From: Pseudomonas laurylsulfativorans | GTDB lineage: Bacteria; Pseudomonadota; Gammaproteobacteria; Pseudomonadales; Pseudomonadaceae | Reading direction: 5' to 3' | DNA length: 64,000 nt | Assembly: GCF_002906155.1 (NCBI RefSeq) | Contig: NZ_MUJK01000001.1 | Coordinates: 186,001 to 250,000, forward strand | In this document: positions 28,436-36,791 of the stretch, piece after piece | How positions within the stretch are numbered: the first letter of the stretch is position 1 | How the letters are laid out: every line of letters begins with the position of its first letter | Made by a program: the position numbers and the translations under genes | The notes under the pieces: model-generated | What the model was told of the DNA's origin: nothing | The model's input: only the letters and a program-made list of their open reading frames with translations | Database searches by the model: none

Positions 28436-28678
28436 TCAGTTCACTCGCGAGAAGTCGGGCGTCCATACGGGCGCGGCTGGCAATGGGGTGGGGGTAATGT
28501 TGGTTGGCGTGATCACGCCGAGCTTCATCCGGGCATACATCCTTCCTACCAATGGACGCTTGCCACGACTTTCGACATAGAGCCACTGGCGATCATCCAG
28601 CCAGCGACGTTGGTAGGCCCTGGCCTTGTAGCCGGTGATATGCGCCAGCTCTTCGTCCGAAAGGATTTCAGCTTCCAT
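28436..28678 (-). CDS. DUF4224-family phage protein
   Basis: An 80-residue protein with the DUF4224 signature ILSDEELAHITGYKARAYQR and RRWLDDRQWLYVESRGKRP, a small helix-turn-helix-like fold found next to phage integrases and thought to act as an excisionase or integrase regulator. The start at 28678 follows a good GGGAG site. The stop overlaps the integrase start, and the start overlaps the upstream gene, so all three are coupled. Confidence 0.8.
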   Translation of the reverse strand: MEAEILSDEELAHITGYKARAYQRRWLDDRQWLYVESRGKRPLVGRMYARMKLGVITPTNITPTPLPAAPVWTPDFSRVN

Positions 28679-29210
28679 GATTGATCTCCCTGACCCGTTG
28701 CTCGATACCTTCGAACTGATGGTGTTTGCTGCATTTTTGATGGGAGGCGGGCTCGACAGTCCTGAGCCGCTGGCCATCGGATGCACTGGGCACGAATCGC
28801 GCGCTTAATGGGGGCGTATAGCCCACAGCAGGCTGCGCGAGCGGGCGATACTGAGCGATTAGCGTTGCATCAAAGTGGGCTGCCTCGCGCAGCTTTTCGT
28901 GGGGTATAAGCGCCTCGGCAGTGGCGTTGACAGGCTTAGAAATGCCTGCTGCTACGCAGCAGAGACTCTTTGTTTCTTGTGCGTCGACCACTCCGACGTT
29001 GCAGAGCAAAGCGGTTGAGGCCTCGATGGTCTGCCGCTGGATCTCTATGCCGCTTTCCTCCGATGTTTGATTGCCAGTTGGTCCATCAGCCGCTGGTGGT
29101 CGGTGGAGCTCGGCACAGCCATCGAGCAAGCAACCTCGATAACCGACCCAGTAGAGAAGGGTGGCGCCAAATATGAGGCTGAGCAGAGCGCAGATTTGTA
29201 TTGCGGTCAT
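28668..29210 (-). CDS. Hypothetical protein with one membrane segment
   Basis: A 180-residue protein with an N-terminal membrane helix (IQICALLSLIFGATLLYWVGY) and a long soluble, proline- and glutamine-containing remainder without recognisable domains. GGAG lies 8 bases before the ATG, and its end overlaps the DUF4224 start by 11 bases, supporting a real gene in the leftward early operon. The function is unknown. Confidence 0.55.
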   Translation of the reverse strand: MTAIQICALLSLIFGATLLYWVGYRGCLLDGCAELHRPPAADGPTGNQTSEESGIEIQRQTIEASTALLCNVGVVDAQETKSLCCVAAGISKPVNATAEALIPHEKLREAAHFDATLIAQYRPLAQPAVGYTPPLSARFVPSASDGQRLRTVEPASHQKCSKHHQFEGIEQRVREINHGS

Positions 29211-29267
29211 GTGGTGTGCTCCATGAAGTATTGTTGGCTGGTGGTGGCAGCCGTGTGGTTGTGGGGT

Positions 29268-29585
29268 TTACTCGGGTGCTTCGTTCCGCGGTCGCAGCAT
29301 TTCTTCGTCGGCTTTGTAGGCACGGATATCAATCAGCGAGGCGACGTGCCGGATGTGCGCGTACTTCGGTGCCTTACGGCTGTTGTCCAGCGTGGTGATC
29401 GGCAGTTGGATTCGGCCATTGAAAATTTCAGCCACAAACGACTGCTCGTTGAGGTTGCGGAAATACTGTTCACGCACTTTTTCCAGCGGGATAAGTACGT
29501 CGCCGAAAATGCGGTAGAGCAGTTCTACAGTGACTGATTCCGGAGCCGGCATCAGGCGTAGGGGATTTTGGTTGGCGTCTTTCAT
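29268..29585 (-). CDS. PrtN-like pyocin/phage activator
   Basis: A 105-residue protein of the pyocin activator PrtN family: TVELLYRIFGDVLIPLEKVREQYF, interrupted here by the middle word RIFGDVLIPLEKV, then GRIQLPITTLDNSRKAPK and VASLIDIRAYKADEEM. In P. aeruginosa PrtN turns on pyocin genes when the PrtR repressor is cleaved after DNA damage; here the same pairing exists with the S24 repressor at 32175-32822. The start at 29585 has AAGGA upstream and overlaps the stop of a 31-codon gene (ATGA). Its targets may include the late control region at 36.8-37.3 kb, which is inference. Confidence 0.8.
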   Translation of the reverse strand: MKDANQNPLRLMPAPESVTVELLYRIFGDVLIPLEKVREQYFRNLNEQSFVAEIFNGRIQLPITTLDNSRKAPKYAHIRHVASLIDIRAYKADEEMLRPRNEAPE

Positions 29586-29677
29586 GCCGCGTCCTTGTTC
29601 GTTTTTATGGGGTGTAAACACTTGAGTTCCTCTTCCAGCAGATCAATGAGGTGTCGATCAACCAGGCTGCTGTTCAT
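29582..29677 (-). CDS. Small 31-residue protein upstream of prtN-like gene
   Basis: A short reading frame starting MNSSLVDRHLIDLLEEELK and ending KTNKDAA. It has a very strong AAAGGAG site 7 bases before its ATG, and its stop overlaps the next ATG (ATGA). The strong ribosome site and exact coupling argue for translation, perhaps as a leader or a tiny regulator. Confidence 0.55.
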   Translation of the reverse strand: MNSSLVDRHLIDLLEEELKCLHPIKTNKDAA

Positions 29678-29831
29678 GTGGTTTTCTCCTTTTGGGGTGA
29701 TTCCATGCATTGAGGCAATGCGTTTTGGTTAGCTCCCGCAGATGTTCAGGCACTTCGAGGAGCGCGGCGTTGCGCTCCTCACGTGTGCGCATGGCGACGA
29801 TCTGGCGGGCGTACTCCCTAGGCCACGTCAC
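29658..29831 (-). CDS. Small hypothetical phage protein (57 residues)
   Basis: GTG-started frame with the sequence style TWPREYARQIVAMRTREER and ALLEVPEHLRELTKTH, rich in Arg/Glu helices. I recall similar short proteins in Pseudomonas prophage early operons. It overlaps the gene before it by 14 bases and the 31-codon gene after it, in keeping with a tightly packed operon. No clear ribosome site precedes the GTG, so it may be translated by coupling. Confidence 0.55.
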   Translation of the reverse strand: MTWPREYARQIVAMRTREERNAALLEVPEHLRELTKTHCLNAWNHPKRRKPHEQQPG

Positions 29832-30102
29832 GGTTGTCGGCCGGAATAGCGGGCAGTTCGAGCCCCAGCTGCTCGGCCAGCCAGCGTATGCCGGCTTGCC
29901 GGACCTTGGTCGACTGGCTGTATTGCATGCCAGCGGTTTCGTGATACCAGGTACCGTCCTTGATCCGCAGATACTCGCGGTCGCGAACCGGGAATGCGGG
30001 CAGGTTGCGGCGGTTGAGAAGGCCTTTCTCGCGCATAAGTGCGATCAGCTTTGGTCGGGTGAGACCGAAGTACTTGGCGGCTTTTTCCAAGCTACGTTCC
30101 AT
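29818..30102 (-). CDS. KilAC/antirepressor-like phage protein
   Basis: A 94-residue protein resembling the KilA C-terminal (phage antirepressor) domain: LEKAAKYFGLTRPKLIALMR, LNRRNLPAFPV, then GTWYHETAGMQYSQSTKV and a final helical part. Such domains bind DNA and occur in Ant-type antirepressors and in lone regulatory proteins. AGGAGG lies 5 bases before the ATG. It belongs to the leftward early operon under the operators at 30914-30961. Confidence 0.75.
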   Translation of the reverse strand: MERSLEKAAKYFGLTRPKLIALMREKGLLNRRNLPAFPVRDREYLRIKDGTWYHETAGMQYSQSTKVRQAGIRWLAEQLGLELPAIPADNRDVA

Positions 30103-30111
30103 CTCGGCCTC

Positions 30112-30702
30112 CTAGGCTGCATGCGCGGCGGGAGTAGCCACGGCAGCCAGGTGATTGATGGATTCAGCCACTTGCTCGTAGATCTCGGCATCGCTACCGC
30201 ACACGGTGAAGCATTTTGTGCGTGGGCGTTTCACGCCGATGCTCATGATGGTGGTGACGCCAGGGCGCGTTTGTGTGCGATGGATGGCGACATGGATGGG
30301 GAGGTCGAAGCCCATGTCGAGGCTCAACGCGCCGCCAGTGCGTACAAGCTCGAACACTCTCTGTTTGTTCTCGATATCAAACCGAGCATATTGGCGACTT
30401 GCGTGGGGGAGATTCAGTGGGGCGGCGGTGTTGCTGGGGTCAATAGGACCGTTGGCGATTTCTTCGATGAAGTCGGCCAACTTGAGATGCATCTTTTTTT
30501 CGTTCAGCAAGGTCAGCGTATGGCGCTCGCTGCCCAGTTCGACGCTGAAGAGGGTATCAGTGGTGCTGCGTTCTACCTTTAGTCGAAACGTCAGGGCTTC
30601 CCGCAGAGGCATGGACCGAAGAGTGTGATTGAACGTCTCACTCAGGTTGACCTGTGCCTTGAGCAGTTGCAGGGTACGGTTGTCGAGTTTGAATTTGCTC
30701 AT
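30112..30702 (-). CDS. Hypothetical phage early protein
   Basis: A 196-residue soluble protein with no domain I recognise. It begins MSKFKLDNRTLQLLKAQVNL and has a mixed alpha/beta look with ELGSERHTLTLLNEKKM in the middle and a C-terminal helix. The start at 30702 overlaps the stop of the upstream 58-codon gene (ATGA). It is expressed with the early operon. Later codons use the same GC-rich style as the prophage. Confidence 0.6.
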   Translation of the reverse strand: MSKFKLDNRTLQLLKAQVNLSETFNHTLRSMPLREALTFRLKVERSTTDTLFSVELGSERHTLTLLNEKKMHLKLADFIEEIANGPIDPSNTAAPLNLPHASRQYARFDIENKQRVFELVRTGGALSLDMGFDLPIHVAIHRTQTRPGVTTIMSIGVKRPRTKCFTVCGSDAEIYEQVAESINHLAAVATPAAHAA

Positions 30703-30875
30703 GCCGCGTGCCCTCCGCCGTTCGGGTCGAATGGTGCAGGCGTGAGACGGGCTTTTGGCTTGGGCTTGCTGGTGACAAATGAGCAACCGTATTCGCGGGC
30801 CAGACGGCGAATCTCGAAGATGCGGAGGGGGTCAGCAGCGGTTGGATGGACGTGGAGAGTGGCTGTGGTGTGCAT
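30699..30875 (-). CDS. Small first gene of the leftward early operon
   Basis: A 58-residue protein (MHTTATLHVHPTAADPLRIF..., REYGCSFVTSKPKPKARL) with no known domain. It is the first gene downstream of the operator pair at 30914-30961. The start at 30875 has GAGG upstream; the frame is open further upstream but that part runs into the operators. It overlaps the next gene by four bases. Confidence 0.55.
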   Translation of the reverse strand: MHTTATLHVHPTAADPLRIFEIRRLAREYGCSFVTSKPKPKARLTPAPFDPNGGGHAA

Positions 30876-30913
30876 TGTGTTGCCTCGCTCTGTGGTGAAA
30901 GAGTTTGGCAAAG

Positions 30914-30961
30914 TTAACCTATATGGTAAACATGTCAAGAAAAGTTAATCTATTTGGTATT
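30914..30961 (-). promoter_or_regulatory. Operator pair of the leftward early promoter
   Basis: Two copies of an imperfect palindrome: TTAACC-TATAT-GGTAAA (30914-30930) and TTAATC-TATTT-GGTATT (30945-30961), 31 bases apart start to start. They match the sites between the repressor and the Cro-like gene. This is the OL-like counterpart for the leftward operon that carries the PrtN-like activator and integrase. Confidence 0.75.
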
Positions 30962-31036
30962 TTGTAGGCGATTTGCGAATTTTTGAGGGTCGTGCACGCT
31001 CTACCCGTCAATTTTTTATGATGTCATGATGATGTT

Positions 31037-31089
<53 letters not shown>

Positions 31090-31103
31090 CAGAGGGGAAA
31101 GGT

Positions 31104-32111
31104 ATGACGGAAAAAAACACAAGGATCAGTGAGGCTCGCGCTGTGGCTGGATCGCTTCTAGATGATCTAGAAACTTCATCGTCATCAGTTGACAAAATAT
31201 TGATGCGAGCCAAGCGGCTTGCAAGATTGATGCGCGATGCTGACGCTCAGCTTTGGTTAGATTATGAAACGAAAGGGTATCCGAAAGATTTTGATTTTAG
31301 TGAATTAGGTAGTTGTGAGGCTTATGCAATTTCCTCTGGTAGATTTGATGAGGTTGCGGGAACTTATCGTATTCAGAGTCTTTCGCAAATAGAGGCGAAT
31401 GTTTACGGCGCACAGTCGAGCCTTGATAGTTTTTCTCCAGGAGCCGTTGGAGCAGTTAAAGATTTTGTAGAAAAGAATGCCACGGAACAATTACTTGGCA
31501 ATCAGATTAAACTTCACAAGGTTATTAAGGATAACTATTCAAATAATAAATCTATTTTTGTCTCGTTAATGGCTGGGCTGCATAACTACGCTACTGATAT
31601 GTATCTTGCTCTTGAGTTGGGGGATGCAGCGCAGGATATATTTGAAGGGGCACGACAAGAGATTGATAGTTTTGTACGAGCGCATTGCCCGAAAGCTGCT
31701 GAAAAAATAGTAGCTATAAACGAACGTATTGCAGATAACTCAATAGAATCTCGGACAGCGGCGCTTACTTCCTGTAGGCGTTTGCTAATGACAGTCGCAG
31801 ACTCTCTTTTTCCCGCGTCGGTAACGGATTGGCTGGACTCGAAAGGAAAGCCTAGAAAGGTTGGTGAAGAGCAGTATAAAAATAGGCTTTTGGCCTACAT
31901 GGCTGAGCGGACTGATAGTGGCAGTAATGAAGCAATACTAAGTTCGGAATTGGAGTTTTTAGCTGCTAGATTAGATGCTATCTATGAAAAGACTTGTAAA
32001 GGAGTTCATGTCGATGTTACAGCGCAAGAGGCTAAACTTGCGGTTATTCATACATATCTTTTTCTTGGGGAGATAGCGTTGTTGCCGCGCGAGCCCAGAA
32101 TAAAGTCTTGA
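31104..32111 (+). CDS. AbiTii-domain protein (putative phage-exclusion gene)
   Basis: A 335-residue protein. Residues 5-75 match the AbiTii pattern: VAGSLLDDLETSSSSVDKIL, MRAKRLARLMRDADAQLWLD and ETKGYPKDF. The domain is named for AbiT-type abortive infection. The rest is helical with no recognised enzyme motif. The ATG at 31104 has a strong GGGGAAAGG site; the track could be read from 31026, but that would only add Met-Gly/Ile-Gly repeats from the hexamer tract. Codon use is far more AT-rich than the flanking phage genes. It sits convergent to the repressor, inside the immunity region, where temperate phages keep lysogeny-expressed exclusion genes such as lambda rexAB. Confidence 0.7.
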   Translation: MTEKNTRISEARAVAGSLLDDLETSSSSVDKILMRAKRLARLMRDADAQLWLDYETKGYPKDFDFSELGSCEAYAISSGRFDEVAGTYRIQSLSQIEANVYGAQSSLDSFSPGAVGAVKDFVEKNATEQLLGNQIKLHKVIKDNYSNNKSIFVSLMAGLHNYATDMYLALELGDAAQDIFEGARQEIDSFVRAHCPKAAEKIVAINERIADNSIESRTAALTSCRRLLMTVADSLFPASVTDWLDSKGKPRKVGEEQYKNRLLAYMAERTDSGSNEAILSSELEFLAARLDAIYEKTCKGVHVDVTAQEAKLAVIHTYLFLGEIALLPREPRIKS

Positions 32112-32174
32112 ATGTAGGAGGCTGGATTTTTCTTTTTACGAAATTTCCAGCTTTACTTGGATTGATATTCGTGT

Positions 32175-32822
32175 TTAAAGGTCGGAGATTTTCCACCTGG
32201 CGCGTCCGCAAATAGTCCACTCCTCAGTCATCCGAATAATTCGTTCGGGCCAATCGGGGTTGATTGCAAAAAGATACTGCTCGCCTCCCTCCTGTTTTAG
32301 TTGCTTGAGAGTTGTTGCTTGATCACTTGTACGTTTCGCCGCTACAAAATGGCCTGGTAGGGCCTCAAGCGAGGGATCAATAACAATCTTGTCTCCCTCT
32401 ACGAACTTTGGCTCCATGCTCATGCCTTCAACGCGAAGAATAAAAGCCCGTGGACCAACTGGTCCTGGCGCATCAATCCATTCTTCAGCATCTGCGGGGT
32501 CGAAGCTGTTGTGAGATTCGCACCAAGCTCCAGCAGCAATTGATCCTATAACTGGCAACTTACGTCCTGTATGGCTGAGCACTGTGGCATTGTTGAACTC
32601 GTCAAGCCCATAGGGCATGTCGAGATATCCATTGTGAAGACTCAGTGCTTTTTCAATCTCTCGAGCAATCTGATCGCCGATGCCTTTTGTAGGATTTTTG
32701 CCTCCGAACGCGCTCACTTGGGCGGGTGCCTTGCCCAAAAGATCGGCAACGTCAGTGAGACGAAGCTTCCTCTCGGCCAATATTCTTCGGAAATTCTGTA
32801 GGCGGGTATCTGAGATTTTCAT
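32175..32822 (-). CDS. LexA/CI-like S24 prophage repressor (PrtR-like)
   Basis: A 215-residue lysogeny repressor. The N-terminal helix-turn-helix (LTDVADLLGKAPAQVSAFGG) binds operators. The linker has an Ala-Gly cleavage site in GSIAAGAWCES near residue 97. The C-terminal peptidase S24 domain shows the Ser nucleophile in VEGMSMEP and the Lys of the dyad in HFVAAKRTSD. RecA-stimulated self-cleavage after DNA damage would thus induce the prophage, as for lambda CI and PrtR. It is divergent from a Cro-like gene across two operators, and paired with a PrtN-like activator in the leftward operon. Confidence 0.92.
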   Translation of the reverse strand: MKISDTRLQNFRRILAERKLRLTDVADLLGKAPAQVSAFGGKNPTKGIGDQIAREIEKALSLHNGYLDMPYGLDEFNNATVLSHTGRKLPVIGSIAAGAWCESHNSFDPADAEEWIDAPGPVGPRAFILRVEGMSMEPKFVEGDKIVIDPSLEALPGHFVAAKRTSDQATTLKQLKQEGGEQYLFAINPDWPERIIRMTEEWTICGRARWKISDL

Positions 32823-32840
32823 GTGCCGATTCTGGCTTGA

Positions 32841-32897
32841 TTAACCTTTTAGGTGAATGTCTTTCTTGGTATTGTAAAAATTAACCTTTATGGTTAA
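32841..32897. promoter_or_regulatory. Operators between repressor and Cro-like gene
   Basis: TTAACC-TTTTA-GGTGAA (32841-32857) and the perfect palindrome TTAACC-TTTAT-GGTTAA (32881-32897) lie 40 bases apart in the 100-base divergent gap. They share the consensus found at 30914-30961. This is the OR-like control site for repressor and rightward early transcription. Confidence 0.82.
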
Positions 32898-32922
32898 ATT
32901 GGCCGTCTAGGAGGGACACCAC

Positions 32923-33156
32923 ATGAAACTGCGCGACTACATCAACCATTTGGATTCAGATGCACTCACGGCTTATGCCATGCGGTGTCGGATTGCAGTG
33001 AGCTACCTGCGTCTTCACATCAAATACGCGAGCAAGGACCCCAGCGTCTCTTTGATCAAGTCCTTGACTCGTGAAAGTGAAGGTTGCGTCTCACTAGCTG
33101 AGGTTCTGGAGCATTTCGGCATCATTGAAACAATTTCAACTAGCAAAGCAGCGTAG
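32923..33156 (+). CDS. Cro-like early regulator
   Basis: A 77-residue basic protein (MKLRDYINHLDSDALTAYAM, CRIAVSYLRLHIKYAS, SEGCVSLAEVLEHFG) of the kind found directly opposite the repressor in Pseudomonas lambdoid prophages, with a YdaS/Cro-type helix-turn-helix. AGGAGG precedes the ATG by about 8 bases. It would block repressor synthesis during lytic growth. Confidence 0.8.
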   Translation: MKLRDYINHLDSDALTAYAMRCRIAVSYLRLHIKYASKDPSVSLIKSLTRESEGCVSLAEVLEHFGIIETISTSKAA

Positions 33157-33488
33157 TCAGAAAAAAGGCGACCCAAGGGCCGCCCAGTTCCTCCCGGCAC
33201 GCACCACCACAGCGCTGTCGGGTCGCAGTAAAGATAGGCGGGCACACCACATGCGAACCGTCGATCTTTACCGCGCTTTTCCAAGGCACGGATGCCTTGG
33301 TGTTGCTGCCTTTTCCACCACAGATTGGGCAGCTGTTGCGCCAGGGGGGAACAACGGATTGTTCGCCCCGGCACGGTGCCGGTGTCGATCCTGAAGATCT
33401 AGCCGGCGTTTGGGCACTTTCAAGCCACGCGGCAAATGTATCACCACTGCACGCCGCGCGGCACTGGCAACTTTCAAGGATTAATGCC
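33157..33488. other. Leader region of the rightward early operon
   Basis: About 330 bases between the Cro-like and CII-like genes. No rightward gene is convincing. A minus-strand open frame here has two cysteine pairs (CPICGGKG, CGGAC) but no supporting context. Confidence 0.4.
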
Positions 33489-34007
33489 ATGAGCCGAATC
33501 GCTCTGAGTTGTATCGAACGGGCGCAGCGGGAAGTCCTGCCGCTCGATCTAGCGCTTTACCATGCTGCCCGGGATTACCCTGGTGGCGCCGCTGCAATTG
33601 CCATCACCACCGGCAGAAACCCCACCACGCTGCAACACAAACTCTCTCCCACCCATCCCAGTCACTCTGTGAACATCCAGGAGTTTGGCGAAATCCTCGA
33701 ACTGACCAAGGATCGCCGCATTCTTGATGCAGTGCATGCGCTGGTCGGCGACACGACTTGGCAGGAGTTGGCCGAGGCCTATACCAACGATATGCCTGAG
33801 ACTTTGACTACGGGCATTGCAGAGTACTTCAGACAAGTCGCCGATTTGGCTGATACCTGGGCCAAGAGCATTGGCGACGGCGTTGTGACGGATCGCGAAC
33901 TGGCCGAGATTCGTCTGCAGGTGTTTCGCGGCATTCAAGGGCTTCTGGGGATGTTCAACCGAGCCACGTACGTCAATCAGACAACGCGGGTGGCTGCTCA
34001 TGGCTGA
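33489..34007 (+). CDS. CII-family phage regulatory protein
   Basis: A 172-residue protein of the phage regulatory CII family (YmfL-like). The N-terminal 70 residues carry the conserved core: VLPLDLALYHAARDYPGGAA, then NPTTLQHKLSPTHPSH and FGEILELTKD, a DNA-binding fold that recognises direct repeats. The C-terminal part is helical. The start at 33489 fits the family N-terminus, and the frame upstream is not conserved-looking. It overlaps the zinc-finger gene by 8 bases. Confidence 0.8.
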   Translation: MSRIALSCIERAQREVLPLDLALYHAARDYPGGAAAIAITTGRNPTTLQHKLSPTHPSHSVNIQEFGEILELTKDRRILDAVHALVGDTTWQELAEAYTNDMPETLTTGIAEYFRQVADLADTWAKSIGDGVVTDRELAEIRLQVFRGIQGLLGMFNRATYVNQTTRVAAHG

Positions 34008-34227
34008 TATTGCTGATTTTGCGAATGACCTGGTTCAGGACCGTCTTGATCAAGCCCTCGCAGCACGCAACGCTGCTAAGCCCGTGTTGGCGGCGCATTC
34101 TTTCCTGTTTTGCGTAAGTTGCGACGATCCGATCCCAGAGGCTCGCCGACTTGCCCTGTTGGGTTGCGATCTTTGTGTTATTTGCCAGTCCGTTGTTGAA
34201 TCGCGGGAGGTCCGTCATGCTCGATGA
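34000..34227 (+). CDS. TraR/DksA-type zinc-finger protein
   Basis: A 75-residue protein with the TraR/DksA C4 zinc finger, seen as CVSCDDPIPEARR and CDLCVICQSV. Such short phage proteins bind in the RNA polymerase secondary channel and mimic DksA with ppGpp. ATG overlaps the CII-like stop, and its end overlaps the primase start by 11 bases. Confidence 0.88.
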   Translation: MADIADFANDLVQDRLDQALAARNAAKPVLAAHSFLFCVSCDDPIPEARRLALLGCDLCVICQSVVESREVRHAR

Positions 34228-36433
34228 GGTATTGGGGCAATTCGCGGACTACGGACTCGAACCGGAACAACCACTGGTATTCGGCAAACTGACTCGCTGC
34301 AAAACGTCCCAGGACAAAGGCAAGGAAAAGAACGGATGGTATGTGGTCCATGAGCATCGAACCGAAAAAAACGAAACACTGATCTTCGGCAGCTTCGGTG
34401 ACTGGCGTTCCGGCGAGACCCAGAAAATTAAGGTCAAGGCCGGGCGTATGAGCCCCGAAGAGCGCGAAGTTATGCGCGCTCGTCAGGAAGAGGCAAAGCG
34501 CAAGGCTTCCGAGATCGCGGCCAACGCTGCACGGCGTGCGGCCAACCGGGCTGCTGGTCTGTTCAAGCGTATGCCTGAGAAGGGTAAGAGCGCCTATCTG
34601 GATCGAAAGCAAATTGTCGGCTTCAAGGTCCGCTATGCGCCTCGTACCGGCGCATTTTTAGTACCTATGTGCAACGTGCGGGATCAGATCGTCGGTTTGC
34701 AGGTGATCTTCCCGGCAGTCCAAGAGGATACAGGGCGCGACAAGGCCTACTGGCCCTACGGCATGTCGAAAGAGGGCGCTTTCCATCTGATTGGCCCGCA
34801 CCCTGAACCGGGGGAGCCGGTGCTGGTATGTGAGGGCTACGCCACGGGCGCTAGCCTGCACATGGCGACATCGTTGACAGTGGCTATCGCCTTTGATGCG
34901 GGCAACTTACTTCCGGTCTCCAAGGCCATGCGCGAGCGTTTCCCCAGTTGCCCGTTGATCCTCTGCCGGGACGATGATTGGAAAAGCAAACGCCCCAATG
35001 GCGAGCCTTGGAACCCAGGTGAAGAAAAGGCCAACAACGCGGCGTTAATCGTCGGTGGCCAGGTGGTCGGGCCCGTCTTCTCGGGCGAGCGTGAGATCAA
35101 GTGGACCGACTTCAACGACTTGCATATTGCCGAAGGATTGGAGGCTGTCCGCCGCCAGGTGTTGGCGGTGGTCAAACCTCCTGCAGCTGGTGGTTGGAAG
35201 GATCAACTGGCCCGTACCGAAAACGGCTCCCTGATTGCGCACATGCAGAATGTCGAACTGATCCTGGGCAATGACGAACGTTGGGTCGGCGTCATCGGTT
35301 ATAGCGTGTTCAGTTCCAAAATCGTCAAACTGCGGTCCGCACCTTTTGGTGGCGGTGCCGGCGATTGGGCCGACATCGATGACATGCGGGTGATGAAGTG
35401 GCTCGCGCAGCAATACAACCTGCGGGTCAAAGCGTCCCATGTGATCGAAGCGGTCAGTGTGGTTGCCCATGACCATTCTTTTCACCCGGTGCGCGAGTAT
35501 CTGGAGAAGCTTGAGTGGGACCGCGTGCCTAGGCTGGAAAGCTGGTTGACCGATGTGCTGGGCGTCCAGGCCAGTGAGTATTCTGCCAAAGTCGGTAAGC
35601 GCTGGCCGATCTCGGCTGTGGCTCGGGTGATGCGCCCGGGCTGTAAGGCTGACTCGGTGATGATCCTCGAAGGTGGGCAGGGTGAAGGTAAGTCCACGGC
35701 CATGGGTATTCTCGGCGGCGAGTGGTTTATGGACACGCCGTTTGCCCTCGGCGACAAGGACAGTTTTCAGGCGATTCGCGGCAAGTGGATTGTTGAGCTG
35801 GGGGAGTTGGACAGTTTCAACAAGGCTGAGAGCACCAAGGCCAAGCAGTTCTTCTCAGCGTCCACCGACACCTATCGCGAGAGCTACGGCCGCAGAACAA
35901 ACGATGTGCCACGCCAGTGTGTGTTCGTGGGTACCACCAACCAAGAGGAATACCTGAAGGACGCCACGGGTAACCGCCGTTACTGGCCGGTGTTCTGCAA
36001 CAAGGTCGACTTGGAGCAGCTGCGTGAGATCCGCGAGCAGTTGTGGGCTGAGGCGGTGTTCTGCTTCGAGGCTGGCGATATCTGGTGGGTGACGAAGGAC
36101 GAGTCATGGATGTTCGCCGAGGCACAGGACGAGCGCTTTGTGGTGGACGAGTGGGAAGGGCCAATCCTGACCTGGTTGGAAGAATCGCAGATCGGCGAGA
36201 CCGCTACCGGCAATGAGATTCTGACCCAGGCGCTCAAGCTCGATTTCGGGCATTGGGGTAAGCCTGAGCAGATGCGAGTCGGCGCGATCATGCACCGGCT
36301 GGGCTGGCGGAAGAAACGTATGCCGGCGTTGGCAAAAAGCGGTGTCCGACAGTGGGCCTATCAGAAGCCTGCAACGTGGGCACGTGCGGCTGCATTGCAG
36401 CAGGCGGTGGTAGAGGAGCCTTGCTTTGATTAA
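34217..36433 (+). CDS. VapE-type phage primase/helicase
   Basis: A 738-residue replication protein. The first 320 residues form a primase-like part: FGKLTRCKTSQDKGKEKNGW, RYAPRTGAFLVPMCNV and a Toprim region with VLVCEGYATGASLHMA and ILCRDDDW. The second half is the virulence-associated E (VapE) helicase: Walker A GGQGEGKSTAMG near residue 495, ELGELDSFNKAES near 540 (Walker B region), RTNDVPRQCVFVGTTN and DATGNRRYWPV. GGGAGG precedes the ATG. It presumably initiates phage DNA replication. Confidence 0.9.
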   Translation: MLDEVLGQFADYGLEPEQPLVFGKLTRCKTSQDKGKEKNGWYVVHEHRTEKNETLIFGSFGDWRSGETQKIKVKAGRMSPEEREVMRARQEEAKRKASEIAANAARRAANRAAGLFKRMPEKGKSAYLDRKQIVGFKVRYAPRTGAFLVPMCNVRDQIVGLQVIFPAVQEDTGRDKAYWPYGMSKEGAFHLIGPHPEPGEPVLVCEGYATGASLHMATSLTVAIAFDAGNLLPVSKAMRERFPSCPLILCRDDDWKSKRPNGEPWNPGEEKANNAALIVGGQVVGPVFSGEREIKWTDFNDLHIAEGLEAVRRQVLAVVKPPAAGGWKDQLARTENGSLIAHMQNVELILGNDERWVGVIGYSVFSSKIVKLRSAPFGGGAGDWADIDDMRVMKWLAQQYNLRVKASHVIEAVSVVAHDHSFHPVREYLEKLEWDRVPRLESWLTDVLGVQASEYSAKVGKRWPISAVARVMRPGCKADSVMILEGGQGEGKSTAMGILGGEWFMDTPFALGDKDSFQAIRGKWIVELGELDSFNKAESTKAKQFFSASTDTYRESYGRRTNDVPRQCVFVGTTNQEEYLKDATGNRRYWPVFCNKVDLEQLREIREQLWAEAVFCFEAGDIWWVTKDESWMFAEAQDERFVVDEWEGPILTWLEESQIGETATGNEILTQALKLDFGHWGKPEQMRVGAIMHRLGWRKKRMPALAKSGVRQWAYQKPATWARAAALQQAVVEEPCFD

Positions 36434-36791
36434 GCGAATCGATGAAATGCTTAAGCTCTGGGCGCAGGATCTGCATTCGCCAATTCCTGAAACTTATGGT
36501 GGTGCGAGCGGAGGCAACATGATCGCCATGTTGATGGAGTGCAAGGGCGAGCTGATACGTGGCACTCGGGGTAGTCGGGTGCTGTTGGACGAATCGGCGG
36601 ATATTGAACTGATCGTCAACAAGCACCTGGCGCCAGAACTTGCCTTGGTGGTGATGGAACACTACTGCAACCACGAAAGCTTTCTCTCACAGAAGATGTT
36701 GCACTGCGGATGCAGTGCGCCGACCTACTACCGCCGGCTGCATGATGCCCATGTGAGCATCGATGGCTTGCTGATGGGGACGGCTGCATGA
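36426..36791 (+). CDS. Antiterminator Q-like/sigma-like phage protein
   Basis: A 121-residue protein beginning at a TTG that overlaps the primase stop by 8 bases. The C-terminal part (ALVVMEHYCNHESFLSQKML, HCGCSAPTYYRRLHDAHVSI) resembles the helix-turn-helix seen in phage antitermination Q-like proteins and sigma region 4. Its position, last before the non-coding late control region and the holin, fits a late-gene regulator. The assignment rests on resemblance and position only. Confidence 0.6.
   Translation: MIKRIDEMLKLWAQDLHSPIPETYGGASGGNMIAMLMECKGELIRGTRGSRVLLDESADIELIVNKHLAPELALVVMEHYCNHESFLSQKMLHCGCSAPTYYRRLHDAHVSIDGLLMGTAA

Noticed and set aside
33140..33490. Minus-strand frame with cysteine pairs (CPICGGKG, CGGAC)
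   Set aside because: It lies antisense inside the rightward early operon leader, has no good start, and the cysteine spacing matches no zinc finger I know. Worth only a database check.
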